Notes under the pieces: generated by a model
Told to the model about the DNA's origin: nothing
Seen by the model: the letters and a program-made list of their open reading frames with translations, nothing else
Database searches by the model: none
Virus record (IMG/VR): IMGVR_UViG_3300032309_002624
Span: 1 to 64,000 of that record
Direction: 5' to 3' (one strand)
Source: a virus
Length of the DNA: 64,000 bases
Part shown: in pieces, positions 1 to 7,881 of the stretch
Numbering within the stretch: position 1 is the first letter of the stretch
Layout: each line of letters opens with the position of its first letter
Program-made: the position numbers and the translations under genes

Positions 1-1362
1 AAAGACCTTTACGATAGATTCTACGAAGGTAACGAACCAGCATTAGACCCACCAGGTTTATTTGACTATTCTAAAGGACAATATTCTGCAATCTCTGCTA
101 ACGTAACAACTGTGGCATGGTTAGCTGATAACTTAGTACCTTCAGCGTACACATTAGATAACTACAGAAAGGTTCTTATTGTATTATCAGGTTTCGCTAG
201 TGACGGTGCTGGCAAATTAATTGGTCCTGACGGTCAACCAATGGATAACGAAGCTTTCTTATCTGACTTGACAATCAAAGGTGCGGCTGGTAACGCTTAC
301 ACTTCAGGAAACACTAACAACCCTTATTTATTCAGAGTTGTAACTCAAAGATATGGTAAAGGTATTGTTGAGTATGGTAACAACAACTCTACGTTGATAT
401 TCCCTAACAGTAAAACTGACGGTGGTCAATATGACAACTTATGTGATGCTGAAGGTAAAATCTACTTAGAGGTTGATTTACAAGTACCAGTATGTATCAC
501 TTGTGGTGGTTCATTAGATGGTTATACAGGTTCAACATTTGCGTCAACAATTGCAACTAATTCTCAAGCGTTTACAGGTTCTTATAGAATCTATAAAAAC
601 TTAGAATTCGAAGATAGAATTGGTGAGGTTTCATTTGACCTTATGTCAGTAACAGTTTCTGTAACTGAAAGAAAATTAAGAGCACAATGGTCTCCAGAAA
701 TGGCACAAGACGTTGCGGCTTTCCACAACATCGATGCTGAAGCTGAATTAACAGCTTTATTATCTGAGCAAGTTGCGGCTGAAATCGATAGAGAAATCTT
801 GAGAGACCTTAGAAAAGGTGCGGCTTGGAACTTAAGATGGGATTACAACGGTTGGAAGAGATTAGGTTCTTCTGCTGTTCCTTACACTCAGAAAGACTGG
901 AACCAAACGCTTATCACAGCTATCAACCAAATTTCAGCTCAAATCCACAAATCTACCTTAAGAGGTGGAGCAAACTGGATTGTTGTATCTTCTGAAATCA
1001 GTGCTATTTTTGATGACTTGGAATATTTCCACGTTTCAAACGCAGCTCCTGAGCAAGACCAATACAACATGGGTATTGAAAGAGTTGGTACTTTAGCAGG
1101 TCGTTACCAAGTGTATAGAGACCCTTACTTCCCACCAAACCAAGTGTTAATGGGTCACAAAGGTACATCTTTACTTGATACAGGTTACATCTACGCACCG
1201 TACGTACCTCTACAATTAACTCCTACTATGTACAATCCGTTCAACTTCACTCCAATCAAAGGTATCATGACTAGATACGCTAAGAAGATGGTGAATAACA
1301 GATTCTACGGTAGAATCACAGTTGATGGTGTTAGAACTTTCGACTTAAGAGAATTGAGATAA
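1..1362 (+). CDS. 23: Major capsid protein gp23, 3' part
   Basis: The T4-like major head protein, which forms the hexamers of the icosahedral and prolate shell after prohead cleavage. Frame 1 is open from the first base of the window, and the residues before the first possible internal start (GTG at 112) read as normal coding sequence (KDLYDRFYEG...), so the gene starts upstream and is only cut by the window edge. About 453 residues are visible against roughly 520 for T4 gp23. Recognisable late-gp23 features are the RKLRAQWSPEMAQD segment, AEAELTALLSEQ, EIDREILRDLRK and the C-terminal RFYGRI tail. Codon use is strongly biased, as expected for the most abundant virion protein. A strong terminator follows directly. 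Confidence 0.93.
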   Translation, partial: KDLYDRFYEGNEPALDPPGLFDYSKGQYSAISANVTTVAWLADNLVPSAYTLDNYRKVLIVLSGFASDGAGKLIGPDGQPMDNEAFLSDLTIKGAAGNAYTSGNTNNPYLFRVVTQRYGKGIVEYGNNNSTLIFPNSKTDGGQYDNLCDAEGKIYLEVDLQVPVCITCGGSLDGYTGSTFASTIATNSQAFTGSYRIYKNLEFEDRIGEVSFDLMSVTVSVTERKLRAQWSPEMAQDVAAFHNIDAEAELTALLSEQVAAEIDREILRDLRKGAAWNLRWDYNGWKRLGSSAVPYTQKDWNQTLITAINQISAQIHKSTLRGGANWIVVSSEISAIFDDLEYFHVSNAAPEQDQYNMGIERVGTLAGRYQVYRDPYFPPNQVLMGHKGTSLLDTGYIYAPYVPLQLTPTMYNPFNFTPIKGIMTRYAKKMVNNRFYGRITVDGVRTFDLRELR

Positions 1363-1380
1363 TCAATTATCTAACCATAC

Positions 1381-1410
1381 AAAAGGGTCCTCACAAGGGA
1401 CCCTTTTTTT
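1381..1410 (+). terminator. Rho-independent terminator after gp23
   Basis: A 10-bp perfect stem (AAAAGGGTCC / GGACCCTTTT) with a 7-base loop TCACAAG, followed by a T tract, 18 bases after the gp23 stop codon. It insulates the capsid gene from the gene at 1445, which has its own promoter-like motif. Confidence 0.93.
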
Positions 1411-1420
1411 GTTATACGTA

Positions 1421-1429
1421 TATTTATAA
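1421..1429 (+). promoter_or_regulatory. Late-promoter-like motif TATTTATAA
   Basis: TATTTATAA lies 15 bases before the start at 1445 and directly after the gp23 terminator. It is one of a family of strand-consistent TATTTAT motifs in this window. Here it continues into TATAAATA (1425-1432), which is also the T4 late promoter core. Confidence 0.55.
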
Positions 1430-1444
1430 ATAAAGTTTTACAAC

Positions 1445-2638
1445 ATGATTAAACAGACATGGAATATCAACGCGGATGAAAGGGTTAGAATCTTAAAACT
1501 TCATGAAAACGCCACAAAGAATTTATATTTAGTATCAGAACAAAATCCAGTGCAAGGACCTAATCCAAACGTTGTTCTTAATCAAGATGAAAATTATATA
1601 TATTTTTTATCACAACCAAATTTTGCGGTTACCGCCGACTACGTAGATTGGAAAAAGGATTATTTTGTATATGCATCAGATGGTGAAAACTCATATCAAA
1701 CAACTATTACATCTAAAGATGAAAAAGGTAGACCAACAAAAGTTGAAGTTTTAAAAGACAAGATTCTTCCCGATATGAGAAAGAACGAGTTTGTATTCAA
1801 TATGGTTAAATTACCAAAGAAAGAGGGTAATTATAATTACACATATGGTAACGAAATAACAAAGAGTGCATTTCTTTATCAAGCTCAGGAAGCAAGTGGT
1901 TTGAAAATGAATGTAAGATATTTTGCGGTTACTTGGTACAACGGAAAACCAATAACGGTTGCAATATCAGTAGAAGGTGGTCTATATGGAAAAGAAAACA
2001 GGATTGACTACGATGATTTAGAACTTTATTCTGAAACTCCATTCAATCCTTATACTGATGTATTTGTTAGTAAAAAACTTGGAGCTTTCTCCTTGATAAT
2101 GCCCACGTTGGTTTCATCATATCCTGTATCTATAGGGACTTCTCAACCACAAAAACCTAACGAAACCCCAGGAAAGAAACCCACCCCGCCACCACAACCT
2201 GTACCTTTAGGTGATAAATTTATGGATAATGTATCTATGCCAACTGCAGATGCTATCCTAAAAGACCCCAAGTTTATTGAGTTTAAAAAGTTTGTCGAGG
2301 GTAATGATATGTCTAAATTTGTATTCGACATTCAGTCATCTGCATCAAAATGTAGCGCAGGTTTTAAAGAATCAAATAAAGCAAACGGAAAGTGGAGTGA
2401 AGACAAATCCACTTATCCTGACGTTACTGTTGACTCACAAGCAGATAAAAATGATTTGGGTAATTTGAATTTAACCAAGGCAAGAGCACAAAATCTTAAG
2501 AACTTTTTGATTGCAAATGTACCAAAACTTAAAGACGCTAAATTTAGAGTTATTGCTCAAGGTTCTAAGGGTAAATGTGGGACTGAGGAAGAAAATAAGG
2601 AGTTTAGAAGAGTTGACCTTACGGTAACCGCCCTTTAA
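1445..2638 (+). CDS. Tagged protein with C-terminal OmpA-like domain
   Basis: A 397-residue protein of unknown function. Residues 1-32 form a helical tag ending LYLVSE, followed by Q33. This resembles the tags of the genes at 5494 and 5963 and could be a head-targeting signal removed by a prohead protease after V-S-E. Residues about 35-230 are an unrecognised beta-rich region. Residues about 232-255 are a Pro/Lys linker (KKPTPPPQPVP). The C-terminal third looks like an OmpA/MotB peptidoglycan-binding domain (LTKARAQNLKNFL, then EFRRVDLTV at the end). It lies downstream of a late-type motif and the gp23 terminator, so late expression is likely. The OmpA-like domain suggests contact with peptidoglycan, for example during DNA entry or lysis. 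That role is inference. Confidence 0.6.
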   Translation: MIKQTWNINADERVRILKLHENATKNLYLVSEQNPVQGPNPNVVLNQDENYIYFLSQPNFAVTADYVDWKKDYFVYASDGENSYQTTITSKDEKGRPTKVEVLKDKILPDMRKNEFVFNMVKLPKKEGNYNYTYGNEITKSAFLYQAQEASGLKMNVRYFAVTWYNGKPITVAISVEGGLYGKENRIDYDDLELYSETPFNPYTDVFVSKKLGAFSLIMPTLVSSYPVSIGTSQPQKPNETPGKKPTPPPQPVPLGDKFMDNVSMPTADAILKDPKFIEFKKFVEGNDMSKFVFDIQSSASKCSAGFKESNKANGKWSEDKSTYPDVTVDSQADKNDLGNLNLTKARAQNLKNFLIANVPKLKDAKFRVIAQGSKGKCGTEEENKEFRRVDLTVTAL

Positions 2639-3101
2639 TCTTCTCAGCAATAAGTACTTCCATTTCATAACGGTCAGAATATTCTTTCACATAGGGTGTA
2701 AAATATAAATCTGAATTTACATGAAATATTTCAAAGTATTTACAACCACCCCACTTCACGTCGGAATTCTTGTATTGTACATAACAAACACTTTGAACTC
2801 TCATTTTTGTCTTATCTAACTTACTAAACTGATAAGTGTCCAAAAACTTTAATGAATTAATCTGTCTATAGTAAGTAAGAATGTAATTCTTGTAATCTTC
2901 CAATAACTTATTGATAGGTGTAAATTTTTCAACGTCTATAAGTTTATATTCGAATTCAACATTCAATCCATACTTTTTCATTTGTTCGATATCTTCAGAG
3001 GCTTTCACTTCATTCAGATAATACACGTATCCTTTATTCTGAGAATGAGACACTAAAGATACAAATACAAGTAGTAGGGTTAGGATATATTTCATATTCA
3101 T
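2619..3101 (-). CDS. Small secreted protein of unknown function
   Basis: 160 residues from the start chosen here. The open frame extends to 3263, but the first 54 residues look non-coding and the internal start at 3101 gives a clean signal peptide (MNMKYILTLLLVFVSLVSHSQ) typical of Bacteroidota exported proteins, with cleavage near S-Q. A close match to the Bacteroidota housekeeping promoter sits directly upstream at 3110-3140. The rest is charged, with many Tyr and Lys residues and no family I recognise. It converges on the OmpA-domain gene and overlaps its 3' end by 20 bases. A phage-encoded periplasmic protein under a host-type promoter could be an early host-takeover or superinfection-exclusion factor, but nothing in the sequence proves this. 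Confidence 0.6.
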   Translation of the reverse strand: MNMKYILTLLLVFVSLVSHSQNKGYVYYLNEVKASEDIEQMKKYGLNVEFEYKLIDVEKFTPINKLLEDYKNYILTYYRQINSLKFLDTYQFSKLDKTKMRVQSVCYVQYKNSDVKWGGCKYFEIFHVNSDLYFTPYVKEYSDRYEMEVLIAEKIKGRLP

Positions 3102-3109
3102 AGTTTTTA

Positions 3110-3140
3110 CAAAGATAATAAAATAATTGTTTTCAACAAA
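3110..3140 (-). promoter_or_regulatory. Bacteroidota housekeeping promoter (TTTG-N19-TAnnTTTG)
   Basis: On the minus strand TTTG (3140-3137) is followed by exactly 19 bases and then TATCTTTG (3117-3110). This matches the -33/-7 consensus of the Bacteroidota primary sigma factor. The start codon of the secreted-protein gene is 8 bases further on, so the leader is very short. It is the clearest host-type promoter seen in the window and supports the host assignment. Confidence 0.7.
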
Positions 3141-3264
3141 AAAATTTATTGTATAATTATATATAGATTTTAGTTTATCAGTCCCCAGTCTCAATGGCTG
3201 TAGAGTATTCACGGATACAAAGGTATTGGTAACGTAGTCATAAGCTAATATAAAATTAAACAAA

Positions 3265-4074
3265 ATGAATTACGCAACACAAGTGGGCAAGCCGACTGCG
3301 CACATCACAAAGAAAAAGTCACGTCTTAAGGTTTATAACGGCCACATTGTCTTCTTAAATGATAAAGACAATTTTGAATTCGAAATTCACAATCCTAAAC
3401 AAAAATCGGTTCTCTGTAAGATTAAATTGAATGGTGAATACATTTCTACAAGTGGTATTGTATTAAGACCAGGTCAGAGGGTCTTTTTAGAACGTTTCCT
3501 TGACTCTAATAACAAGTTTGAGTTCAGTACCTATAAAGTGAAAGACACGTCTGAAAACAGGTCTGCAATCGATTTAAATGGGGACGTATTAGTTGAGTTC
3601 TACGATGAACAAGAACCTATCAGAAATAACTTCTATTTAGGAGGCACCGTAACTCTCTCTAATCCTTTGTACTATGGTACAACAATTAACACTACAGGAG
3701 GTGTCGGATATGGAACAACAACTTCAACATATAATACATCGAATGTTAGTTATACGAGTTCTGTTATTCCGAATACTTTCAGAAGTAAATTTGACGTATC
3801 AAATACGTTGTTGAGTGGCAAACCTAATTCACTAAAGAAGAAAAGTAAGTCAATCGAAACAGGTAGGATTGAAAAAGGAGAACAATCTAATCAGAACTTT
3901 ACCAATTCATATGAACAATTTAATTATTACACATCTCACACAATTAAATTTAAGATTCAACCAACAAGTACAAAAAATATTAACGTTGAAGAAATTAGAC
4001 AATATTGTACTGAGTGTGGGGTCAAGGTGAAAAAGAACTTTAAGTTCTGTCCATCTTGTGGAAACAAATTATAA
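3265..4074 (+). CDS. Protein with C-terminal zinc ribbon, function unknown
   Basis: 269 residues. Residues about 10-120 look like a compact beta domain (RLKVYNGHIVFLNDKDNFEFEI, LRPGQRVFLERFLD, DVLVEFYDEQE). A low-complexity Gly/Thr/Ser/Tyr stretch follows at about 125-175. The last 25 residues form a zinc ribbon with the pattern YCTECG - 12 residues - FCPSCGNKL, so all four Cys ligands are present. Such ribbons usually serve protein or nucleic-acid contacts. The gene stands alone between a divergent secreted-protein gene and a bidirectional terminator. No late-type motif is visible upstream. Confidence 0.6.
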   Translation: MNYATQVGKPTAHITKKKSRLKVYNGHIVFLNDKDNFEFEIHNPKQKSVLCKIKLNGEYISTSGIVLRPGQRVFLERFLDSNNKFEFSTYKVKDTSENRSAIDLNGDVLVEFYDEQEPIRNNFYLGGTVTLSNPLYYGTTINTTGGVGYGTTTSTYNTSNVSYTSSVIPNTFRSKFDVSNTLLSGKPNSLKKKSKSIETGRIEKGEQSNQNFTNSYEQFNYYTSHTIKFKIQPTSTKNINVEEIRQYCTECGVKVKKNFKFCPSCGNKL

Positions 4075-4076
4075 AT

Positions 4077-4104
4077 AAAAAAGGACCCCGTGAGGTCCTT
4101 TTTT
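4077..4104. terminator. Bidirectional terminator between convergent genes
   Basis: AAAAAAGGACC (4077-4087), loop CCGTGA, then GGTCCTTTTTT (4094-4104). The A tract on one side and T tract on the other let it end transcription in both directions. It serves the zinc-ribbon gene on the plus strand and the 77-residue gene on the minus strand, whose stop codon touches it. Confidence 0.88.
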
Positions 4105-4337
4105 TATTCTTCAGTTTGGTCTTCCGTAAAGTGTTTATTCATTATTCTTAGTGATTTTGAAACTATTTCTGACTCCTGTAAAGTGAATAATCTAGATTTA
4201 TGAGCGAACTCTAACGCTTGAATCATCATGTAATATGCTTGTTCAAAATTCATATCATCACATAAAGTGTTTATATCGTTTGGAGTGTAATAAGCAACAC
4301 TGTCAAAAAGTAATCCTAAAGGTTGTTTCTCTGTCAT
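4104..4337 (-). CDS. Hypothetical 77-residue protein
   Basis: A small acidic protein (MTEKQPLGLLFDSVAYY...), probably helical through residues 25-70. No family recognised. It is a stand-alone gene that ends on the bidirectional terminator and is divergent from the gene at 4376, with 38 bases between the two starts. The intergenic region holds a TATTTATTA motif directed at the plus-strand gene. Confidence 0.5.
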   Translation of the reverse strand: MTEKQPLGLLFDSVAYYTPNDINTLCDDMNFEQAYYMMIQALEFAHKSRLFTLQESEIVSKSLRIMNKHFTEDQTEE

Positions 4338-4355
4338 AATTCTAATCTATTTGTA

Positions 4356-4364
4356 TATTTATTA
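4356..4364 (+). promoter_or_regulatory. Late-promoter-like motif TATTTATTA
   Basis: TATTTATTA, 11 bases before the start codon at 4376, in the orientation of that gene. It belongs to the recurrent TATTTAT family. Confidence 0.5.
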
Positions 4365-4375
4365 TAGTAAATAAT

Positions 4376-5053
4376 ATGAAAAAAAATACACTTAAGGAAG
4401 CGACAGGTTCGGGTAGTTCAGGAAAATTTAAGGTACCAATTGTACTTGCACCACAACCATGGGAAGAAAATCAGTTAGCACCGTTCACCGACCGACTATA
4501 TTCGTATACAAATGCTGAATTAGCGTATGAGGAGGCTGATGGAGATTTTAAAGAATCACCAGAAAAAAGAGCCCAAATTGAAAAAAGAACTAAAGGTTTA
4601 TCTAAAGCAACAGAATACTTGAAAAAGTTTTATACAGGACAAAATGATGAAGAGGGTTCCGCTGTGAATCCAACTATGAGTGGACTTCCATTGAAAGAAG
4701 AATTTTTAAAAGAGGATTTGGCGGTTTGGTTCGGAACAAAGAAAAAACCAAAAGGTAGTAAACAACCTAAAGGTCCTTGGGTTAATATTTGTAGGAAAAA
4801 AAAGGGAGGAGGTCATCCTCCTTGTGGTAGACCTGAGGCTAGTGACAAAGGTTATCCTAAATGTAGAGCCGCTGGAGTTGCAAGTAAAATGAGTGACTCC
4901 CAAAAACGTTCAGCGTGTCAACAGAAAAGAAAGGCCGAGAAAACAAATCCAAAATCCGGTACGGGCAACAAACCAAAAATGGTTTCATACAAACCCAAAA
5001 ACGAAACAATTAAAGAAACAATCAAAAGAGTTCTGAAAGAACATTTTAATTAA
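4376..5053 (+). CDS. Basic DUF5872-like protein with Cys/His motif
   Basis: 225 residues, very rich in Lys. Residues about 130-185 (WVNICRKKKGGGHPPCGR, then GYPKCRAAGVASKMS and RSACQQKRKAEK) look like DUF5872, a small Cys-containing basic domain known mainly from large viruses. The N terminus reads MKKNTLKEATG, with an L-K-E/A site that fits T4 prohead-protease specificity. The last 16 residues (KETIKRVLKEHFN) resemble the tags of the genes at 5494 and 5963. The charge and the late-type motif upstream suggest a DNA-associated internal virion protein. That is inference, and the family has no known biochemical role that I can cite. Confidence 0.55.
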   Translation: MKKNTLKEATGSGSSGKFKVPIVLAPQPWEENQLAPFTDRLYSYTNAELAYEEADGDFKESPEKRAQIEKRTKGLSKATEYLKKFYTGQNDEEGSAVNPTMSGLPLKEEFLKEDLAVWFGTKKKPKGSKQPKGPWVNICRKKKGGGHPPCGRPEASDKGYPKCRAAGVASKMSDSQKRSACQQKRKAEKTNPKSGTGNKPKMVSYKPKNETIKETIKRVLKEHFN

Positions 5054-5465
5054 GATTGTTCAAGATACTCTGTAATGAGTGTTTAATATTACGTCTAATT
5101 TCGTCTTGAATATTTTGTCTTTCTTCTTCTAAAATTGAGTCAAATTTCTTTATCAATTTAGTGTACGAGGAGTGTTCTTGTACGTATACTGTGTAAGAGT
5201 AAACATGATTTGTGATGTTAATTGTATGATTGTTAATCACAACGAACATTTGTTTATCTTCGTTTACTATGAATCTACTTTCTGATACAGGTGCGAAAGT
5301 TAATTTTGACGAAAGATTTTCCAAAAGTTTCATGCATATTTGAAGAGAATACTTCTCCTCGTCCGTAATTTTTGGAGATTGGTCAAATCTATCTTTCAGT
5401 TTGAGATAAAATCTGAATAATAATTTTGTGAAATATCCCACTGTTCTTTTGTCTTCTTTTTCCAT
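5046..5465 (-). CDS. Hypothetical 139-residue protein
   Basis: A Lys/Glu-rich N-terminal helix (MEKEDKRTVGYFTKLLFRFYLK), a predicted beta region in the middle (MFVVINNHTINITNHVYSYTVYV) and a C-terminal coiled-coil-like helix. No family recognised. It converges on the DUF5872-like gene and overlaps its end by 8 bases. A TAnnTTTG element lies 4 bases before the start codon, so it may be transcribed by the host enzyme. Confidence 0.5.
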   Translation of the reverse strand: MEKEDKRTVGYFTKLLFRFYLKLKDRFDQSPKITDEEKYSLQICMKLLENLSSKLTFAPVSESRFIVNEDKQMFVVINNHTINITNHVYSYTVYVQEHSSYTKLIKKFDSILEEERQNIQDEIRRNIKHSLQSILNNLN

Positions 5466-5469
5466 ACGA

Positions 5470-5500
5470 CAAATATAGGGGAAAAAAAATTAATTAACAA
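5470..5500 (-). promoter_or_regulatory. Possible host-type promoter (TTG-N20-TATATTTG)
   Basis: On the minus strand TTG (5500-5498) is followed by 20 bases and then TATATTTG (5477-5470), close to the Bacteroidota consensus. It would give an almost leaderless message for the gene starting at 5465. The -33 box overlaps the 3' end of the upstream gene. Confidence 0.4.
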
Positions 5501-5961
5501 TATGCGCCTGAACAATGTTTTTTTCCATCTAATCCTGGCATTTTACCTTTACACACTTGAACTGCATATCCATTAGCATATGCTGATGGGTAAACTTTAA
5601 ATTTAGATTTTGCTGCGGATTTCCCTCTGGCACAAAGTTTAGTTCCTGTTTTTTTTCTTCCCTCGTTGATGTCTTCGTAATCAACGTACTCTTCTCTTTT
5701 ATTTTTTTCATTCATTATGAAGTCAAAAACTTGGTCCATATTTGTTTTGGCTTCCGTTACATGGTCATCGGCCCAATCGTGACCGTCTTTGATAATCTCG
5801 TCAATCATCATAGGGTCCATATCCAATAACATTTGACATTGTCTTGCCATTTGTTTTAGATTACTGAAAAACATATAATTTTCAGGTTCTTGCTGTTCTC
5901 TAAGAACTTTTTGTACCAAATGGTTCAAATCTTTTTCTGTTAATTTTACTATTTTATTCAT
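5494..5961 (-). CDS. Tagged basic Cys-rich protein
   Basis: 155 residues. Residues 1-22 are the tag MNKIVKLTEKDL...KVLRE, almost identical to that of the next gene upstream, with an L20-R-E22/Q23 site for a T4-type prohead protease. The middle is acidic and helical. Residues about 103-155 form a basic domain with KLCARGKSAAKSKFKVYPSAYANGYAVQVC and four Cys in all (ending CSGAYC), a motif I associate with viral proteins that also carry DUF5872-like domains. It is last in the minus-strand operon headed by the motif at 7882. A likely role is an internal head or DNA-binding protein, by inference. Confidence 0.55.
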   Translation of the reverse strand: MNKIVKLTEKDLNHLVQKVLREQQEPENYMFFSNLKQMARQCQMLLDMDPMMIDEIIKDGHDWADDHVTEAKTNMDQVFDFIMNEKNKREEYVDYEDINEGRKKTGTKLCARGKSAAKSKFKVYPSAYANGYAVQVCKGKMPGLDGKKHCSGAYC

Positions 5962-5962
5962 A

Positions 5963-6364
5963 TTATTTCCAGCTGTCTAAGTTTAATGTTTTTATTTGAT
6001 TTAAAATTCGTTCATTTATATCAGAATATTTTCTAAAATGATAAAGTGAATTATCAATTAGGTTAACAATTGCATCTTTTCTTTGTTGTGGCATGTTTAA
6101 TGAAGAAACTTTTGTTCTTAGTTGTTTTAACTCCAACATAACCTTTTCGTTTGGAACATCTAAATTTTTTAATTTTCTAACAAGGTTTTCTAGTTTACTC
6201 ATATTTTGAAAATAATCTGCTCCGTAACCTCTTTTAACTCCTTTAACCCCTCTATATAAATCTTTAACACCATCAAAGATTCCTTCTTCAACCTCCTGTT
6301 CGGAGATTACTTTTTTTACCAATCTATTTAAATCTGATTCAGTTAATTTTACTATTTTACTCAT
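5963..6364 (-). CDS. Tagged small helical protein
   Basis: 133 residues. The tag MSKIVKLTESDLNRLVKKVISE (residues 1-22) matches the following gene at 16 of 22 positions or better, and the putative I-S-E/Q cleavage site falls at exactly the same residue. The remainder after a short Gly-rich segment (GIFDGVKDLYRGVKGVKRGYG) is helical, with regularly spaced Leu (ENLVRKLKNL, MLELKQLRTKV). It sits 1 base from its downstream neighbour and overlaps the upstream structural gene by 4 bases, so all three are co-transcribed and probably late. Confidence 0.6.
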   Translation of the reverse strand: MSKIVKLTESDLNRLVKKVISEQEVEEGIFDGVKDLYRGVKGVKRGYGADYFQNMSKLENLVRKLKNLDVPNEKVMLELKQLRTKVSSLNMPQQRKDAIVNLIDNSLYHFRKYSDINERILNQIKTLNLDSWK

Positions 6365-7869
6365 GATTGTTTTGTGTTTACGATATTGAACGTTAATTGT
6401 CTTTTATAAGTATCTTTCTCTCCTGAAGTGTTCACCTGAATATCAACATAATATTGATTTGGGATTTTATCTCTCATATCAAAAATGAAATAATACTCAT
6501 TTGGAGTTCGGTTTACTGGTGTCCAATCTTGAACCAAAACTTCAGTAGTTCCTTCCATTACATAAACACGATAGAAAGACGACACATCTAATAACACTTG
6601 TTGTCCTGTGTAAGCCTTCTTTATTGTTACACCTACCTTACGAATGTCTGAGTTTAAAATCTTTTCGTTTTGTAATATACCATAGAAATTAAAACCATAC
6701 ACTTCAGGGTCTTTTGATACCGCCCCTATTTGTATTCCTGATGTATAAGGAAGTAATGTAAATTGATTTGTGACATTAGGTATAGATTGTCCATTAATGG
6801 TTAATCCTGACCAAACATCATAAAATAAACATGGCGTTGGATAGTTTGAAAATCCATTAGGTACCACAACTTCATAAACACCTTTAGTTCTCAAACATGT
6901 AGATATGGAAGCCATACCACTTATTGCATCACCATTTCTGTCTTCAATTCTGACATAAGGAGTTGAATCCAAATTAACTAAATCACCATTTTGATAAACA
7001 TATAAGAATAATTTGTTTTCTTGATTTTTAAGAAACTGTAATCTGTCGTCTTGAATTAAGTCGTTGTAGTTTGTTAATAGATATGGTTGATAAAATGTTT
7101 GTGTGTGTCTTGAGAAAAACGCAACACTATAACTGTCGGTAAGACCTGTTATGTTTTCTATTTGAGGAAGATATGCCAGACCCCAACCTGTAACACCAGT
7201 AATAGACCCGTTCAATACGCCATTTATTTCATTGGTCATATCCATATCAAGGTCCTCGTTTCCGAGTTCGAAGTGTTGTCTTGCAACAATAGTAAGACCC
7301 GAGTAGTTTACCGTACCTTCGTTTTTGTTATTGTATATACCGTTTTGAGACCAACCAGATATTGTTGTAGTTTGATACCAGTTAGATGGTCTCGTTGAGT
7401 ATGCTCTACTATCAACATATGTTAATGGAGAGATACCACCATTGGCACTGTTTTGAGCAATATTAAAATCATTGTAATCATATCCAACACCTTCGTCCCA
7501 TAATTGTGGACCACCAGTGTTTCCTGAAATTTGTGGAATTCTAAATAAGATTAAATCGAATGATGTTGCTCTTCTTCTTTCGTTAGACATAAATGAATTT
7601 AATAATTCATTATCAAACGAAGATGTATTTGTCATTTTTAATGTGTGAGTCATAGCTGAGGTACAACCTGTAGAAATGACACCTGAAGAAATGTTTTCTT
7701 CTAATAAAGATAAATCTAAATCAAAGATAAATCTTGTGTAACCAAAGTTCGGAACAATCAAATCCGAAGCACCAAAATTTAACTCAATAACAGGGTTTCT
7801 TCCTGTATTAACATATGAGTTAGAAATAATGGTATTATTTTTATTTATGTAAGACCTAAGAATCGACAT
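6361..7869 (-). CDS. Large beta-rich virion protein, probably baseplate or fibre
   Basis: 502 residues, rich in Asn, Thr, Ser, Gly and aromatic residues and almost free of long helices, as in tail or baseplate proteins. The N terminus (ELNFGASDLIVPNFGYTRFIFDLD) suggests a beta-sandwich. The C-terminal 130 residues read as one or two Ig-like repeats (VGVTIKKAYTGQQVLLDVSSFYRVYV... YYVDIQVNT). I do not recognise a named T4 counterpart. It lies directly downstream of the hub gp5-like gene, but behind its own TATTTATAA motif, so it is likely expressed late and strongly. Confidence 0.5.
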   Translation of the reverse strand: MSILRSYINKNNTIISNSYVNTGRNPVIELNFGASDLIVPNFGYTRFIFDLDLSLLEENISSGVISTGCTSAMTHTLKMTNTSSFDNELLNSFMSNERRRATSFDLILFRIPQISGNTGGPQLWDEGVGYDYNDFNIAQNSANGGISPLTYVDSRAYSTRPSNWYQTTTISGWSQNGIYNNKNEGTVNYSGLTIVARQHFELGNEDLDMDMTNEINGVLNGSITGVTGWGLAYLPQIENITGLTDSYSVAFFSRHTQTFYQPYLLTNYNDLIQDDRLQFLKNQENKLFLYVYQNGDLVNLDSTPYVRIEDRNGDAISGMASISTCLRTKGVYEVVVPNGFSNYPTPCLFYDVWSGLTINGQSIPNVTNQFTLLPYTSGIQIGAVSKDPEVYGFNFYGILQNEKILNSDIRKVGVTIKKAYTGQQVLLDVSSFYRVYVMEGTTEVLVQDWTPVNRTPNEYYFIFDMRDKIPNQYYVDIQVNTSGEKDTYKRQLTFNIVNTKQS

Positions 7870-7881
7870 TTATCTTTTATC

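Noticed and set aside
112-120. A GTG start for the capsid gene at 112
   Set aside because: The frame is open back to base 1 and the residues before 112 read as gp23 sequence, so the gene simply begins outside the window.
1425-1432. Canonical T4 late promoter TATAAATA as the general motif
   Set aside because: It occurs in the gene orientation only here and by palindromy at 37700. Across the other sites the strand-consistent sequence is TATTTAT.
3211-3225. A second TACCTTTG box for a minus-strand promoter near 3218
   Set aside because: No TTTG/TTG at the right distance, and a better promoter exists at 3110-3140.
3102-3263. Upstream extension of the secreted-protein gene to 3263
   Set aside because: The extra 54 residues have no coding look, would bury the signal peptide and would span the host-type promoter.
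5494-5961. The second frame (5529-5711) inside the tagged gene as a separate protein
   Set aside because: It is a shadow frame, and the larger frame has the tag, the Cys-rich domain and neighbour spacing.
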